Assembly (NCBI RefSeq): GCF_000344685.1
Contig: NW_006920419.1
Span: 824,243-888,242, forward strand
From: Gloeophyllum trabeum ATCC 11539
Lineage: Eukaryota > Basidiomycota > Agaricomycetes > Gloeophyllales > Gloeophyllaceae
DNA length: 64,000 nt
Direction: 5' to 3'
Shown: in pieces, positions 21,769 to 33,507 of the stretch
Position numbering within the stretch: the stretch's first letter is position 1
Layout: each line of letters opens with the position of its first letter
Notes under the pieces: model-generated
What the model was told of the DNA's origin: nothing
Database searches by the model: none
Seen by the model: the letters and a program-made list of their open reading frames with translations, nothing else
Program-made: the position numbers and the translations under genes

Positions 21769-22776
21769 TCAGAGGAGAAGAAACACACCTCCTTCGCCAG
21801 GAGCTCCTAGACGTTTTGCTTCGCTGAACCCTATTTTCTTGAGTTCTCTCCCAAAATTATCCGGCTTAAGTTGGAGAGTGTTCCCAATTTCCTTCAGTGT
21901 CTAAGGAAGAAAATTAAGACAGAGACCCCGTCAAGCAAGTGCTATATGGACTAACAGGATGTAATCGCTTAGCCTTCCCGTACGAATCCCAAGGCTGGGG
22001 TTCAAGAACGAATGAGCCACCAGGCTTGAGTGCGTCGAACACCCGTTGGAAGAACTTGATCAAGCCACTGTCTCCCCCGTTCAGATGTATCCACTTCGAT
22101 ACGGAGAACCTATATGTACGTCATGAGCAGAGCTAACACATGAGCCATTGGGTCACGTACGCGACGATCACATCGTACCCTTCCGCATCTTCAGGAATAC
22201 TGCTCTCCACCCAGTCCGCAGCCCGGAAAGACAGATTATGAGGAAATTTGTGAGCTTCAGTAGCTTCAAATGCGGGGATAGGCAGAGGGCCGAACATGAA
22301 CTCGCAGGATGCGGGGAAGTAGTCATATTCAGTACGCGCGGCCAAGCCGGATGCGTCTGGCTCGCGTTTCCGCTTCCTATCGTCTGAAGGTTCAGAAGGA
22401 GGGCGTTGGAGACTCCAAACTGTCCGCCGGCGTTTCCAGGCCGCCCGAACGAGGGTCTCGTCAATGTCCACACCGACGACTCTACGGGCGCCCCATTTCT
22501 GTGCTGTTGAGGTTCTCAGTAAATACGAAGCATAACATCGCGACAGTGATACGTACCTATCTCGCACGTCACCCATCCTTCGTTGCACCCTATGTCAAGG
22601 ACACGCTTCCCTTCGAATATTGAAGGTGGTAAGAGAGCTAATCGCGGGTCCGCGTTCGAGGGTCGCTTGGAGTAGTAACTGAGGATCGTGCTTCAGACGA
22701 CGGTATGAATGTTTTGGGATTGTAGCAAGTGCTCTTACCCGTGATAGTTGCCGTGGATAGGAATGTCGGAAGTCAT
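21769..22776 (-). CDS. Bin3-type RNA methyltransferase (MEPCE/BCDIN3D family)
   Basis: Five exons: 22776-22739, 22678-22557, 22503-22161, 22109-21956 and 21900-21769, giving 262 residues. Proteins of this family methylate the 5' phosphate of small RNAs (7SK or U6 snRNA, pre-microRNA). The N-terminus GNYHGYYSKRP and the SAM-binding block [16 protein letters not shown], then [18 protein letters not shown], are characteristic of Bin3 domains. The middle insertion with basic residues ([10 protein letters not shown]) is variable in the family. The second half has [23 protein letters not shown] and [13 protein letters not shown], again diagnostic. In fungi the likely substrate is U6 snRNA (as for Schizosaccharomyces Bmc1), which is inference. 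The start was taken at the first ATG in frame after an upstream stop. Confidence 0.88.
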
Positions 22777-23073
22777 AAGTCCTGGCGGAAATTTACCTCC
22801 GAAATGACTTCCTCTTGTCGTGTCTCCGCATCTGCGCAGCCTGTCGGCAGCAAGGCGTTCAAGCAACGGCGCCTATGTCTTGTTCAAAGTTCAGCGCTGC
22901 TCCGCGGTAATTCATAAGGTTTGGGATGGAACTGGTAATTCGGGACATGCTGGCGGGGAAGCAAGGCCTTTGGCAGCCACATCCTCCACGTCGGACCACT
23001 TCAGTCTCTCGTCCTTGTCGACTCACGTCGTCTACGATTCCTCCTAGGCTTTACGCCGGGAACTTTGCCTGAC
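22777..23073. promoter_or_regulatory. Divergent promoter, methyltransferase and reductase genes
   Basis: Only 297 bp separate the two divergent start codons; no further gene fits here. Confidence 0.5.
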
Positions 23074-24712
23074 ATGAGCGGTACGATGTCCTGGTTGAAC
23101 TGGCTCATTGTTTCCGGGGTGCTAGTCGCTTTACTCGTCATCTACATCAAACAGAATGACCGCAAGCTCATGCAACTACCGCCCGAGGCAGCTTCATTCA
23201 ATCCCAAACGCATGACAGCCGAGTCTTCCAGAGAGGCAGCAGAGCGGCTGGCGAACCAGCCCAAGTTGATCGAGGATTACCTGCCGCCGAAGACGGGGCG
23301 GAGGTACATCGTGGTCGGTGGGGTATGTTGCATTCAACCTCGGTATATGCGTGTCTATCTGACAGGTTTGTTGAACGAAGGCAGGGTTCCTGGGCGGGTG
23401 GATTGTGGTTCACCTGCTCAAACGGGGCGAAGACCCCCGGCGCATCCGAGTGCTCGATCTGCGCACCCCGACGCGCCCCGACTTGACCACCGGCCCCGCG
23501 AGGGACGTCGACTTCCGCCAGGTCGATATCACCAACGCCTCTGCCATCCTGGACGCGTTCAATGCGCCCTGGCCAGAGACTGACGGGCCCGAGCCTGAAC
23601 TGACCATCTTCCACACCGCGGCGGGCATCCGCTTCTACGAGCGCCATCCGTCGCTCGTGCCCAAGTCCGCGAAGGTGAATGTGGAGGGCACAAGGAACGT
23701 CATAAGCGCTGCGCGGGCTATTGGAGCCAGCATCCTCGTATACACCTCTTCTGGCTCCATCACCGTCCGCCGCAGTCGGTTCTGGCTGTGGCCCTGGGAG
23801 AAAGAGCCGAAGTACTTCGTGCAGACGCTGAATGACGACGACAATATCATCCCAAAGCAGCACGACCAGTTCTTCTCTAACTATGCTGTAACGAAACGAG
23901 AGGCGGAATCGCTGATCCGCCAAGCAGACGGTACATCCTCTGGCAACGGCGTGCTCAAAACGGGCGCCCTGCGGCCTGGAAACGGAATATTCGGTCCTGG
24001 TGGCGATATACTGTGCGGCGCGTACCTCGTCCGCAAGGACAACCCGACGTGGATCGGACACATCCTGCAGAACTTTGCCTACGTCGAGAATGTATCTCTC
24101 GCGCACTTGAACTACGAGCAAGCTCTACTGGAGAACCTCAAGGGTGCGAAACCAGATCTGGGTGGCCAGGCGTTCGCAATCAGCGACCCCGGCCCTCCTA
24201 TCACTTACGGCGATGTCTATATCGCGCTCTCGACGCTGACGAATGGGGAGACCAAGTTCCCCTTGCTCTCGCCTACGGCAATGCTGCTGCTTGCTCACAT
24301 GTTCGAAGCATACTACCTGGCGCGGTTCTTCCTGCTCGACTCACCCTCCTCGTTACTCCATCTGCTCGGCTCCCTGCTCCCGGCGATCGGAGGCGACCTT
24401 GTTAACCTGCAGCCGTCCATGTTCGCGTTAACAATGGTGCACCTGATTTTCGACGATTCTCGTGCGCGGCTACCGCCTTCTAAAGGTGGGATAGGTTACA
24501 CGGGCGCTTGGACGACGGAAGAGGGACTATGTAAACTTGTGGAGGAGTTCAAAACGGGCGGGGGACACGGAGAGGAGAGGTCTATGGGTGGTGGGGTTAG
24601 CTTCGGTTTTGGACTCGTAAAAGCTCAAAGCGGGGTTCATAACATCGAGAAGAAATTGGGGAACGGTCTCGTTGAGCGGCTAGAGGTGGACGCCACGGAA
24701 GCTCTGAACTAG
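23074..24712 (+). CDS. NAD(P)-dependent 3-beta-hydroxysteroid dehydrogenase/isomerase-type reductase (ERG26-like)
   Basis: Exons 23074-23322 and 23381-24712 give 526 residues. An N-terminal membrane anchor (WLIVSGVLVALLVIYI) is followed by an extended SDR domain. The Rossmann motif is GGAGFLGG, split by the 58-bp intron. The active-site YxxxK is YAVTKREAE, with TSSGS upstream, and LRPGNGIFGPG follows. The family includes sterol-4-alpha-carboxylate 3-dehydrogenase (Erg26), which acts with C-4 demethylase at the ER. The N-terminal anchor and the long C-terminal extension with hydrophobic segments differ from canonical Erg26, so this may be a paralogue with another substrate. An alternative start four codons downstream (MSWLNW) would not alter the domains. 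Confidence 0.83.
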
Positions 24713-24895
24713 TTGGGGTTTCCCCCAGGGCGCGCCATACCCTTCAATATGCTTATACACCTTGCAAAATCGCCAGCTATACTTCCGCACGGGCTATTCG
24801 ATCGACTATATTCCGCATCCATTACTGTACTTTGGGGGGGGGGGAGGTGATATGTCAAGTGTTGTGTTTATGTATCGTTAATCTGTACTTCGAGA

Positions 24896-26498
24896 TCAGG
24901 GCTTCACTGCAATCTTCACTGCCCCGCGGTTCTCCATCTTTTCCAGAACCTTATGCCAGTCGTCAAGGCTCAGGACGTCAGTCACCTGCAAGGTGTCATG
25001 ATTCGTGCTTGCATCCAACGTAGACAAGACTTACGATCCCCTTGGTCTTGATCTTACCGCTCTCCAGGTAAGCCACCGCGCGGGGGAAGCAGTGCGTCTG
25101 CGCAAATGACCCAATGATCTGCATTGATATATGGTCAGTGCCCTCTCTAGCTTTCAGAGAGTGGAGTCAGTACGTTGATCTCATCACCGAATATCTTGGA
25201 TGGTTTCCAGTGGACCAGAGCGGATTCGTCGTATACGCCGTATATGAGGAGAGTTCCTCCTCGGCGTACGTAGTTGATTGCTTCGTTCGCGATCTTCTCA
25301 GTACCTGTGGCCTCGACCTAACGATAATCGCGGTCAATATCAGCCGCCCGTTGACATAGTCAAACGATGCATACCACAACATCGAAGCCATAAGGATAGT
25401 CTTTCTTCAGTTGCGCCCACTGTGCTTCTGGGTTCTTCCTATCCAATTCGATGTATTCGTCCGCCGCGTCCAGCTGCCTAGCAATCTCGGTCTTCGGCCC
25501 CTTGGGCGCAGCGATGACCACCTTCGACGCGCCGTTGATTTTGAGTAGCTGGGATAGCACAAGTCCCGTGGGGCCGGCGCCGATGAGCAGTACCTCCACG
25601 CCGACGGGCGCGTTGAGCTTGTCCATGCCGTGCACGGCGCATGCTGTGGGCTCGACCAGCACTGCTTCCTCTTCGCTCAGGTTGTTGATCTTGTATACCT
25701 TCTTGACGTCGCTGTCATTCCCGTCGGTCTGGTGCGAGAAGAGAAGAGTGGAGGCGAATGACTGACAATGCAATGTAGTCCGCGAACCCGCCCGCGACGT
25801 GCACGCCTCTACCCTGATAATTCTCACAGAGGACATGCTTTCCCCTGCGGCAGTAGAAACAGTTCTCGCACTACACAATGGATACTAGTGAGAGCTGCTT
25901 ATGATTCGTATGGGAATTTGGACAAACCAGTATAGATGGGTCTGCTACACATCTGTCGCCAACGGCGAACTCTTTGACATGTTTCCCTATAGCGGCGATG
26001 GTGCCCTATAGAACATAAGTAAACTATTATACAGCTCTCGTAATTCCTCACCGTTATCTCATGCCCTGGGATTAGCTACGAGATGGCCTGGGGTTAACGA
26101 CGCTGTACAGCAGTGTAGGTGACTGAGCACGAACAGGGAATTGCGCCCCAAATTCGCCGACATGGACATGTCCGTCGGTTCCGCAGACGCCTCTCCATAT
26201 AATCAGTATCCAGGAGAACAGATATGCGTGCTCATGGTACTCACCACAACACGATACTGGAACGTCGGGTTACCTACATCAGCGTCCGACTCCCAATTGT
26301 TTGAATTGAATATACTGCAAACCTTTCACGAGTACTTGATCATCCGTGATCTGGGGAATTGGTACTTGTTTGACACCAAACTGTTTTGGCTTTGACGGTA
26401 GTTAGCCTTATCACTGGCAGAGTGCACAAAGGGTGAAGGTATAGCAATCAGAGATAACATACCGCGTCGTAATATAATGCATTCATCAGAGTCGTCAT
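24896..26498 (-). CDS. Zinc-dependent MDR alcohol/polyol dehydrogenase
   Basis: Eleven exons: 26498-26463, 26389-26323, 26256-26245, 26190-26135, 26075-26052, 26005-25928, 25870-25767, 25711-25375, 25317-25174, 25118-25035 and 24985-24896, giving 343 residues. The catalytic zinc site is [11 protein letters not shown] with GHE, and the structural zinc site is [25 protein letters not shown] is the nucleotide-binding motif. The overall pattern (VEP, AVHG, GFDVV, ATGTEK) is that of sorbitol/arabinitol-type polyol dehydrogenases of fungi, but the substrate cannot be fixed. Exon 3 is only 12 nt and supplies the residues VSCCG around the catalytic cysteine; without it the zinc ligand motif is incomplete. 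It is convergent with the reductase gene 183 bp away. Confidence 0.87.
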
Positions 26499-27058
26499 CT
26501 TTGTATGCCCGTTAACGTTGACTGGTCAGTTCGTGATGCAAATTAACTCTTGCGTTTCCTAGGAGGATCTTAGCGTTGGGATACGAGTTCAGCACACTCC
26601 TATATCTCGCTTGAGGACTGTCCATGGTGGATGCCCGATTCCGAGATAAAGCCGTATATTGAAGCAGTTGACTCGGCACGCGGGCCACATATCCGGTTCA
26701 ACCTGCACAAGTGGCGCAGCTTTAGACACGATGCAGCCACACTAGAGCCACACGGGCAGAGTCGTTGGTCTATCATACCTAGTACATTACTTCAAAAATC
26801 AGTGCAAAATCTATGCCCTTACATCTGGGGAGCACACGGAGCCAGCAAACAGCGAAAAGAGACGCGAACCAGGGACTCGGAATGGGTAATGAGGTACTGA
26901 AGCAGAAAGGACGTAAGATAGCGATATTACAATCACAGAGGGAATACAATGCCCGGGTAGCGAGATTCCAGCAATGGTATAGGTTACTACACTCGCCGTT
27001 AGCGTGCGGATCAAAGTGGAAGGAGGGCTCACCATTAAATAGATAGCTATCCACGCTA
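26499..27058. other. Intergenic region, dehydrogenase promoter
   Basis: 560 bp without a supported gene, upstream of the dehydrogenase and downstream of the DUF6593 gene, both on the minus strand. Confidence 0.4.
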
Positions 27059-28317
27059 CTATGTGGGGAGCAACCTCTTGCGCTCCAAGAGAAGAACGGA
27101 GATCACAACATGATCGAACGTCTCCTGACTATCCAGCCCGGCAACTTCAAGAATCGCAGGAGAAGACACAACGACGACATCCTTGTCATCCGAGTGAGGC
27201 GGGCTGAAAGAGGCGACAAGCGGTGTGGTATCTCGGCCCCCAGTGTAGTTCACTCGGTGACACTGAAGTCGTGTTCTTTTAGCGACTACCATGGCATGAA
27301 CAACAGCAATTAACCGACCTTCTTCAACTGGTCCGAGCAATTCCACAGCAGTTGCGTACGTCCAGGGAATTCCCAAGACCAAGGGTTCCTCCATGAAAAC
27401 GCCGACTGTAACCGAAGTTGGAGATAGTCAGTCAGGTCTCCTATCAGCGGGTACAAAGCACGAATCACAGTTTTATGGTTGCCAGCGCCCTTCCTGAGAG
27501 CCTTATTCAGCCAGACCTTCGTACTACCCACTCGGACCGTCCCACCCTTCTTTCCATGTTCAGGGTTTCCGATTCTGCATGACCTACCCGTCACGATGGG
27601 ATTGCACGGATAGTAGTAGGAAATAGACTTACTCAATCTCGCCGATGACCTCCCCCTCCGCAGAGCCTCCTCTCCTGATGGTGGTAATGAACGCTGTCCC
27701 GGGAAGAAAACAATTCATGCCGACTGAGATGTGGTACTCGGCCTGCCTGATACGCTCAGCAGTTCCCGTGACTTCCAACGGGGACAGAATCATAGAGTTC
27801 CATGACAACTGAGAAAAAGAGTAGCGGGCGGTATGATTCGATGGCCTCCCAGGTGACTGAGCGCTGTCAAAGCTACCGGGCCTGGAGGTATGTTTAGCGT
27901 GTTGCCGGTGACTAGAAACTGAACTGGGACGGCTCACGTAGCTAAGTGTAAGGGGCTTGGAGGTTCGCCTGAAGCCCGACGTACGGGGTGCCACGATGGG
28001 CTAGTGTAACCATTGGGAGGGTGACCATTACTTGAGCCAGAGCTCTCTGACCCGCGAGCTCGTCTGTGGTTGACCGCAAGGTGATTCTCGGGGTACGACG
28101 ATCCTGGTTCCATAGGCGGGGAGGGGAGCGGGCTCATCGGTGCGGGAGGGCTCGGCAAATCACGCCGGACACTCCTGGCTCGACCATTCGCAGGGAGGCC
28201 ATCTTCCGGTCTTGGACGGCTCTGGTACACGGAGGACTCTCGCGGTCTTGCCTGAGGATTTAGCATGGGTCTGTAGTCCTCCTCGCTAGGTTGCGTGACA
28301 CCCGATGTTGGAGACAT
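27059..28317 (-). CDS. DUF6593-domain protein with disordered N-terminus
   Basis: Proposed exons are 28317-27938, 27881-27633, 27574-27469, 27405-27360 and 27321-27059. The first 130 residues are rich in Pro, Ser and Arg and look disordered (MSPTSGVTQPSEEDYRP onward). The DUF6593 domain starts near FSQLSWNSMILSPLEV and continues with AEYHISV, TAFITTIRRGG, GEVIGEIE, KKGGTVRVGSTKVWLNKAL, then the C-terminal QETFDHVVISVLLLERKR, all of which match the layout of this agaricomycete family of unknown function. The last intron (27359-27322, 38 nt) is the weak point: it restores the frame but is short and removes a W-containing segment that other members keep. A one-base indel there is the alternative. 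Confidence 0.6.
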
Positions 28318-29432
28318 GTACCTAGTATCCAGGCGATTCAGCGTCAACGCCCGGGTGACGCACGGCACGCACGCACCTCGGTGGGGGACTCAGAATCCTC
28401 GAGCCCGGGGAGAGAGGTTCCGGTTCTGCTGTTAAGAAATCCATGGAGGAGTGCCTTGGTTGGGAGAACGACATGTCTGCGCCAGTCACAACTTAGGCTT
28501 AAGAGCGGCACCCCGACATAATACCCATTTCACGGTCGCCCCCCTACCAGAGTCGCGGGAGCGCGGCACATCTAGACATCAGGGGCAAGGGGAACATTGG
28601 ACCGACTACACGTCGCCCTACCCAGTCACCTTAAGTGCTCGCGAACGTGCGTCGGTGGCTGCGGCTTATGGAACATTCCAAAGGCGCCCAACGAGCGCTG
28701 CCCCGGTCGTGAGTTGTCCGTCTTCCAGAAGCTGTAACTTAGGGTTGCGATGGGTTTGCATCCTCGATTGTGTGCCTGAGATGGCTGTTTTCCTGACATA
28801 TGAGGACGGATGTGGCAGGAGATGTTTGTGTGCGAACAATTCCCGAATTGAATCCAGCGACGGCTCCCTTTCAGTCCGCGGCTATCTGCATCAAGGACGG
28901 ATACGCAGACACACGGATGTTCTCAGGATTGGTGTTTGGTTACCGTTGAACTCAGGAGGGCAGTGAACTCTAGCAGCGGACCCCGGCCTATCGATCCAGT
29001 GCGCGAGTCGGTGCAGGATATATAACTGAGAAGCAGAGCATATATAATCTATTCATGCGTACGTCCTTCAGCTGCTCTCTTGTATCTCTCTGCCTCCCAT
29101 CGACCTAAAGGCGTTCGCCTGTCATAAGGAACGAACTGTCAACGTTGTAAGGTTCATGTATCACTGTCAGTGAAGTCCCGAGCTCGGCGCTGAGAAACTG
29201 ATGGGCAGTCTGCCGTCGGAACGCCACTTCAGTCTTGAGAATCACTCTGCTGGAACAAGACCAAGCGTAAAGGTGGAATATCAATGATGGACATACAGAG
29301 ATTATAGATAGGATGTGCTTTCAATACAGATCAATACAGGGACAATAGGCTACACGGCATTGACAATTCAGGTTGATTCTATCCAAGTCCGAGACACCGC
29401 CAGTCCCACAGTCCCAAATGGATCCAAGACAA
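28318..29432. other. Intergenic region, no gene seen
   Basis: 1.1 kb between the start of the DUF6593 gene and the end of the ubiquitin hydrolase gene. ORFs here lack motifs and credible splice structure. Confidence 0.4.
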
Positions 29433-32400
29433 CTAGACTCTCTCATACATACATAGATAGGCTTTCGCTTTCAGAACTTCATCGAGCGTCGTCAGTCTCA
29501 CTACGGTATCGCTGATGTATGCCCACTGGCGCGGGGAATCCGCAGGCTTGGTGGCACCGCTAGATGCAGACTGAGCTTGTGACTGCGCGTTGCCCGGCTG
29601 TGCGTCACCGGACAGCTCTCCTGTGGAGGACTGTTGTGATCCCGAGCGCCGCAGCGGTGAACGTGCATCAGGCAGGGCGGTGTATGCAATGTAGTGGCCC
29701 CCAAGCTGACATAGGGTACGGCGCAATCAGCATTGGCCAAGGCACAGGAGAGGCGGCAGGGAACCTACCATATTCCCGATATGCACAACCACGGCATAGA
29801 GCCGGTACATACACTTCTCGCGACCCTTCGAGCGTAAAGGCAGCTCGGGTCTTTGCTCGACCCCGTCCGTGCCCAGTCCAAAATCCTCCTTATGGGGGGC
29901 AAGGTACGGCCCAAGGTCGAGGTACTCAGGGAACGATACGAAGTCATCCAATTTCTTGAAGCCGCTGGAAAACGACGAGAACGCCGGGTGCTTCGAAACT
30001 TGCTGGAAACGCTTCAGGTGAATGATGAGAATAGGCGGTGCCGTCGCGATGAGATATCGTTTGTATGCCCTCCGCATGATGACCTGTTTGGACCGGGGAA
30101 TCTTCTTTTTCTCCGACACTCGAGTGGTACTGTTATCCGCCGAGGTGGCGTTCGACTCGTTCCCCAGAGACAGGCCGAGACCCATTGCAGATCGCGAGGC
30201 AGAGGACAGATTCTCCTGAGACATGACGGGGGACGCGTAAGGCGACATCATGGGCGATCCATCAGAGAACCCAGTGACACTGCTAGAAGCATTGCTCTCG
30301 GTGTCTGAGTCCTCACTATCGCTGTCCAGGTCGCTGTCAGACTCGTCTCCTTTACTCTCTCGCTTCGACCGGCCGAAACGGATTCGCGGGGCCCTCAGTG
30401 AATCCTTGGATGAGGAGGCCTGCGGCGGGTCCTGCGGCAGGTCCGGGAGGGGTCGCTCGGATCGTGCTTTCACCGTCTGAGCAGAAGTCAAAGGCGACTC
30501 CGGAGCGGTGGTGGAGATGGAGGGGATTGGGAGACCACCGTACGCGGACACGGGCGGATGAGGCGAGATGTTAGCTTGGGGAGCATCACTGCCCGGCTCG
30601 TCAGGCAGGTTAAGTGGTGCTGGCGGGGCACTAGGCTTCGACCGATATGCAGGAAGCAAGTATGAAGCTACGGTCGCTGCTACGGACGATAGCGATGTTC
30701 CATCATCCCCTTGCGCATTGAGGATAGAGGACTCCGTCGACCGGGCTGACTGGGCGCTCAGAGAAGCAGTGGATGAAGCAGGAGACAGTATCTCTGAGGC
30801 AGCCTCCGGGAGAGCCACAGGCTCTGAGGAAGCATTTCTAACCGAAGCCGGTAAGGACACAGGCCGTATCGCTGGAGATGCCGAAGGAGAACGCTCGGGA
30901 GCGTTTTCTGATCGGCCGCGAGTTTCAGACTTCTTCTCCTGGGGTGAGGATTCCTCACTGTCTTCTTCGCTATCGGAGTCTTCCACGTCGATGCCCGCAC
31001 GCGGTTTAATCTCCTTACCAGCCTTAGATGAGCGACTGTAGTAGGTACCGTTAGCAATCTTCCAGCACCTCCTGCACCCCACCATATTGTCACCATCCAG
31101 GACTTCCACGGACGTGAATAATCTAAGGCATTCTTCTATACTTGGGAGGTGACCTAACTTAGCCCAAAGATTCTGTGCCGCGGTGCTTGTCGCTGAGTGG
31201 GGCGGGTGATGGTGCCCATGGCCGTGATGGTGAGGATGTGCTCCTGAGAACGAAGGTGGTCTGAACATAGCCAACGGTGAAGAAGAAGGTGGCAAGGGGA
31301 CATCAGCAAGAAGTCTCCGGAGATATGCTGACTCCTCCCTGGACAGCTTTGGCGGCCGAGGCGTCTTCACATGCTTGCTGCCGATTAGAGATGGGCTCCC
31401 AGCCCTTCTGATAATAGGCAACCGAGGAGAACCCGACACGAAAGGCGAGGCTGTGAGATTGGGCGAAGGACTCGCGCCGCGAGAAGGAATGTCTTCCCCT
31501 CCCTTGATCGCAATGGCCGGGGAAGGGGGCTGCCCAAGTTTGAACTCGGTCGAGCTGAAGGTCTGCGCGAAAGATGCTGGAGAGGATGGAACATCCTCGT
31601 TATATGCGGCCTTAGACTTACTACGCTCAGACCTGCTGGACCGAGACCTCTCCATCGACCGGCTCTTTCTTTCCCGGTCCTTCTTCCCGATCCCCATAGA
31701 CATGGACATACTTATTCGTCTGCCAAGTTTGACCCAGTCATTGTCATCCTTGTCCTTATCCTTCTTCTCCTTCTCCGGCCTCTCTTGCTCGACGAATTCT
31801 ATGTGGTCTCTGTCGAGAGACCCTTTCTCCTCTGACTGCTTGGCCTCTCCGTCTCCTATCTCCTGCCATTCATCCTGCGGGGGGCCTTCTAATTCAGTGC
31901 TGGCAGCAAGACTCATAGGGCCGGTCCTAGGCGGCTCTTCTGTGACGGGGGTTGCGTCTATACTTCGTCGTCTGACACGGTCCTCAACCGGCGGCTCATG
32001 ATCAGCAGCCTGCTGTGAGCTCCGCCGAATGGGGCTTGCAGGTACCGACGACGACCGGACACTTTGATTCGGAAGTTGTCCAGGGCTGGTACCCGGGCGC
32101 AGTCTAAGCTTCTTCGCAAACGTCTTCAGCTTGTCCCGTTTACGCTCCCGGACGTAGTCCTCGGGTTTGATACTCAAACTGAGATCATTGAAGTCCTCGT
32201 ACGTGCATGAGATGTGTTTGCACTTCTCGCACACCAGTATGCTGGCGAGCTTTCCGCCGAAGAGCATATCTGAGAAAGTAGCGAGCTTCTCTTCATCGGG
32301 AATAGGCGGGGATGTGGGATCATCGTCAACCACAGGACCCGGATGCTCTGAGGTAGATACTTCTGGGACTGTGGACAGTGAGGACCGGACGGGTGGTGGA

Positions 32401-33211
32401 CGTGGCGAGGCAGTTCCTGCTGTGGAAGTGGACGCTGAAGGTTGCTTAGGTGATCGTTTGCGTTTGCGCTTGGACGGTGGGGGAGGCTGCCGCTTCTTGA
32501 TAATCTGTGCGAGCACATTAGATAATTTAGTTCAGACCATGAACACAGGGTGGTCTTACATCTTTCTCCTCCATTCGCATGGCATCGAGTAAATGACTCA
32601 GGAATTCATGGGCGTCCTGCTGGCGAAAATCCAAGTACTGGTCGTACTTACGGCCGATCGCCGACAGCAGATCCCTGACAGCCTATCAGTACGCAGGAAC
32701 ATATCACAGCATATGAGAGATAGAAAGGTATGTATATGCAGCAGGAAGGGGATGACGGGTGGAAGACGCACTTTGGACTCATTGATTCTCGCCGTCTGTC
32801 ATTCTGGATGTCCCAAGCTTTCTCCATGACCCTGAAGAACGTATCCCCTAAGGGCATACCTTCCACCCACTCCTTCTCGTAGTCGCCACCCAGCCTATGG
32901 CCATTGGTGAGTTGGGGCGACCGACTGGACAATATCGGAGGAGTGGATGTGGCGTTCTGTATGGATGGGGGAATAGGTTGAAAGTGGACTAGATTATACA
33001 GTAGAGGCGTAGCTATCAGCTGTAAAGTTGTCAGAGCCCTGGAGCCTCAGTATTGAGCGATACAACGTACCCCTTGCAATACAGAGTTCATGAAACAAGT
33101 ATTTCCATGGTTAATCAAGCCCGGAGGAAGGTATGCTTCCTTCTCCTGTTCTTCTCGCTGCCTCCGGAGTTCATAGAGCTCCTGCGTAGTTGGCTTCTTG
33201 CCCTTGGCCAT
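29433..33211 (-). CDS. Ubiquitin carboxyl-terminal hydrolase, USP family (USP16/45-like)
   Basis: Exons 33211-33071, 33019-32772, 32674-32560, 32504-29769 and 29705-29433 give 1170 residues. The Cys box is GLINHGNTCFMNSVLQ (residues 29-44), followed by QQDAHEFLSHLLDAM. A zinc-binding fingers region follows with VCEKCKHISCTYEDFNDLSL and a second CxxC pair in GCRRCWKIANG. ILIIHLKRF and the catalytic His box LGGHYIAYT in the last exon complete the cysteine protease. Between these blocks lies a very long Ser/Arg/Pro-rich insertion (about residues 330-780), probably disordered and regulatory. No N-terminal ZnF-UBP is present, so the USP16 name is only the nearest family resemblance. Exon 3 must start at the CAG acceptor next to GGATCTG to keep the frame. 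Confidence 0.87.
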
Positions 33212-33507
33212 CTAAGCTGGCGTGAGAGGCAGTAATTTCGCAGAATTTCAGACGAGTACGCTCAAGCCACAGACAGAATAAATGGCAGACACGAGTGAAG
33301 TGAAAGCTCTAGAAAGGGTGCCTACGATGATTTAACATTCTATAGTCTTCGCCCCGACATTACTGCGAGCCCCAGGTTTAGCCTGTACCTGAAGTCACCA
33401 AAAGCAGGACATAGATTGGCTTACGTAACCCCCCCCCCCAAGAATCCTCGCCACGTGCGGCAAATAGTACCAAATAAACACTTCTTCTACTGCGACCATC
33501 ATCAGCC
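33212..33507. promoter_or_regulatory. Divergent promoter, ubiquitin hydrolase and KH protein
   Basis: 296 bp between divergent start codons; includes a run of nine or more C residues near 33430. Confidence 0.5.

Noticed and set aside
23198..24121. 307-codon minus-strand ORF
   Set aside because: Antisense to the 3-beta-HSD-type reductase, whose motifs are clear.
24833..24848. G-rich run as a possible G-quadruplex
   Set aside because: A single homopolymer run without the four separated G tracts of a canonical motif.
30568..32001. Several plus-strand ORFs of 100-200 codons
   Set aside because: Antisense to the long exon of the ubiquitin hydrolase; low-complexity Ser/Glu composition mirrors that exon.
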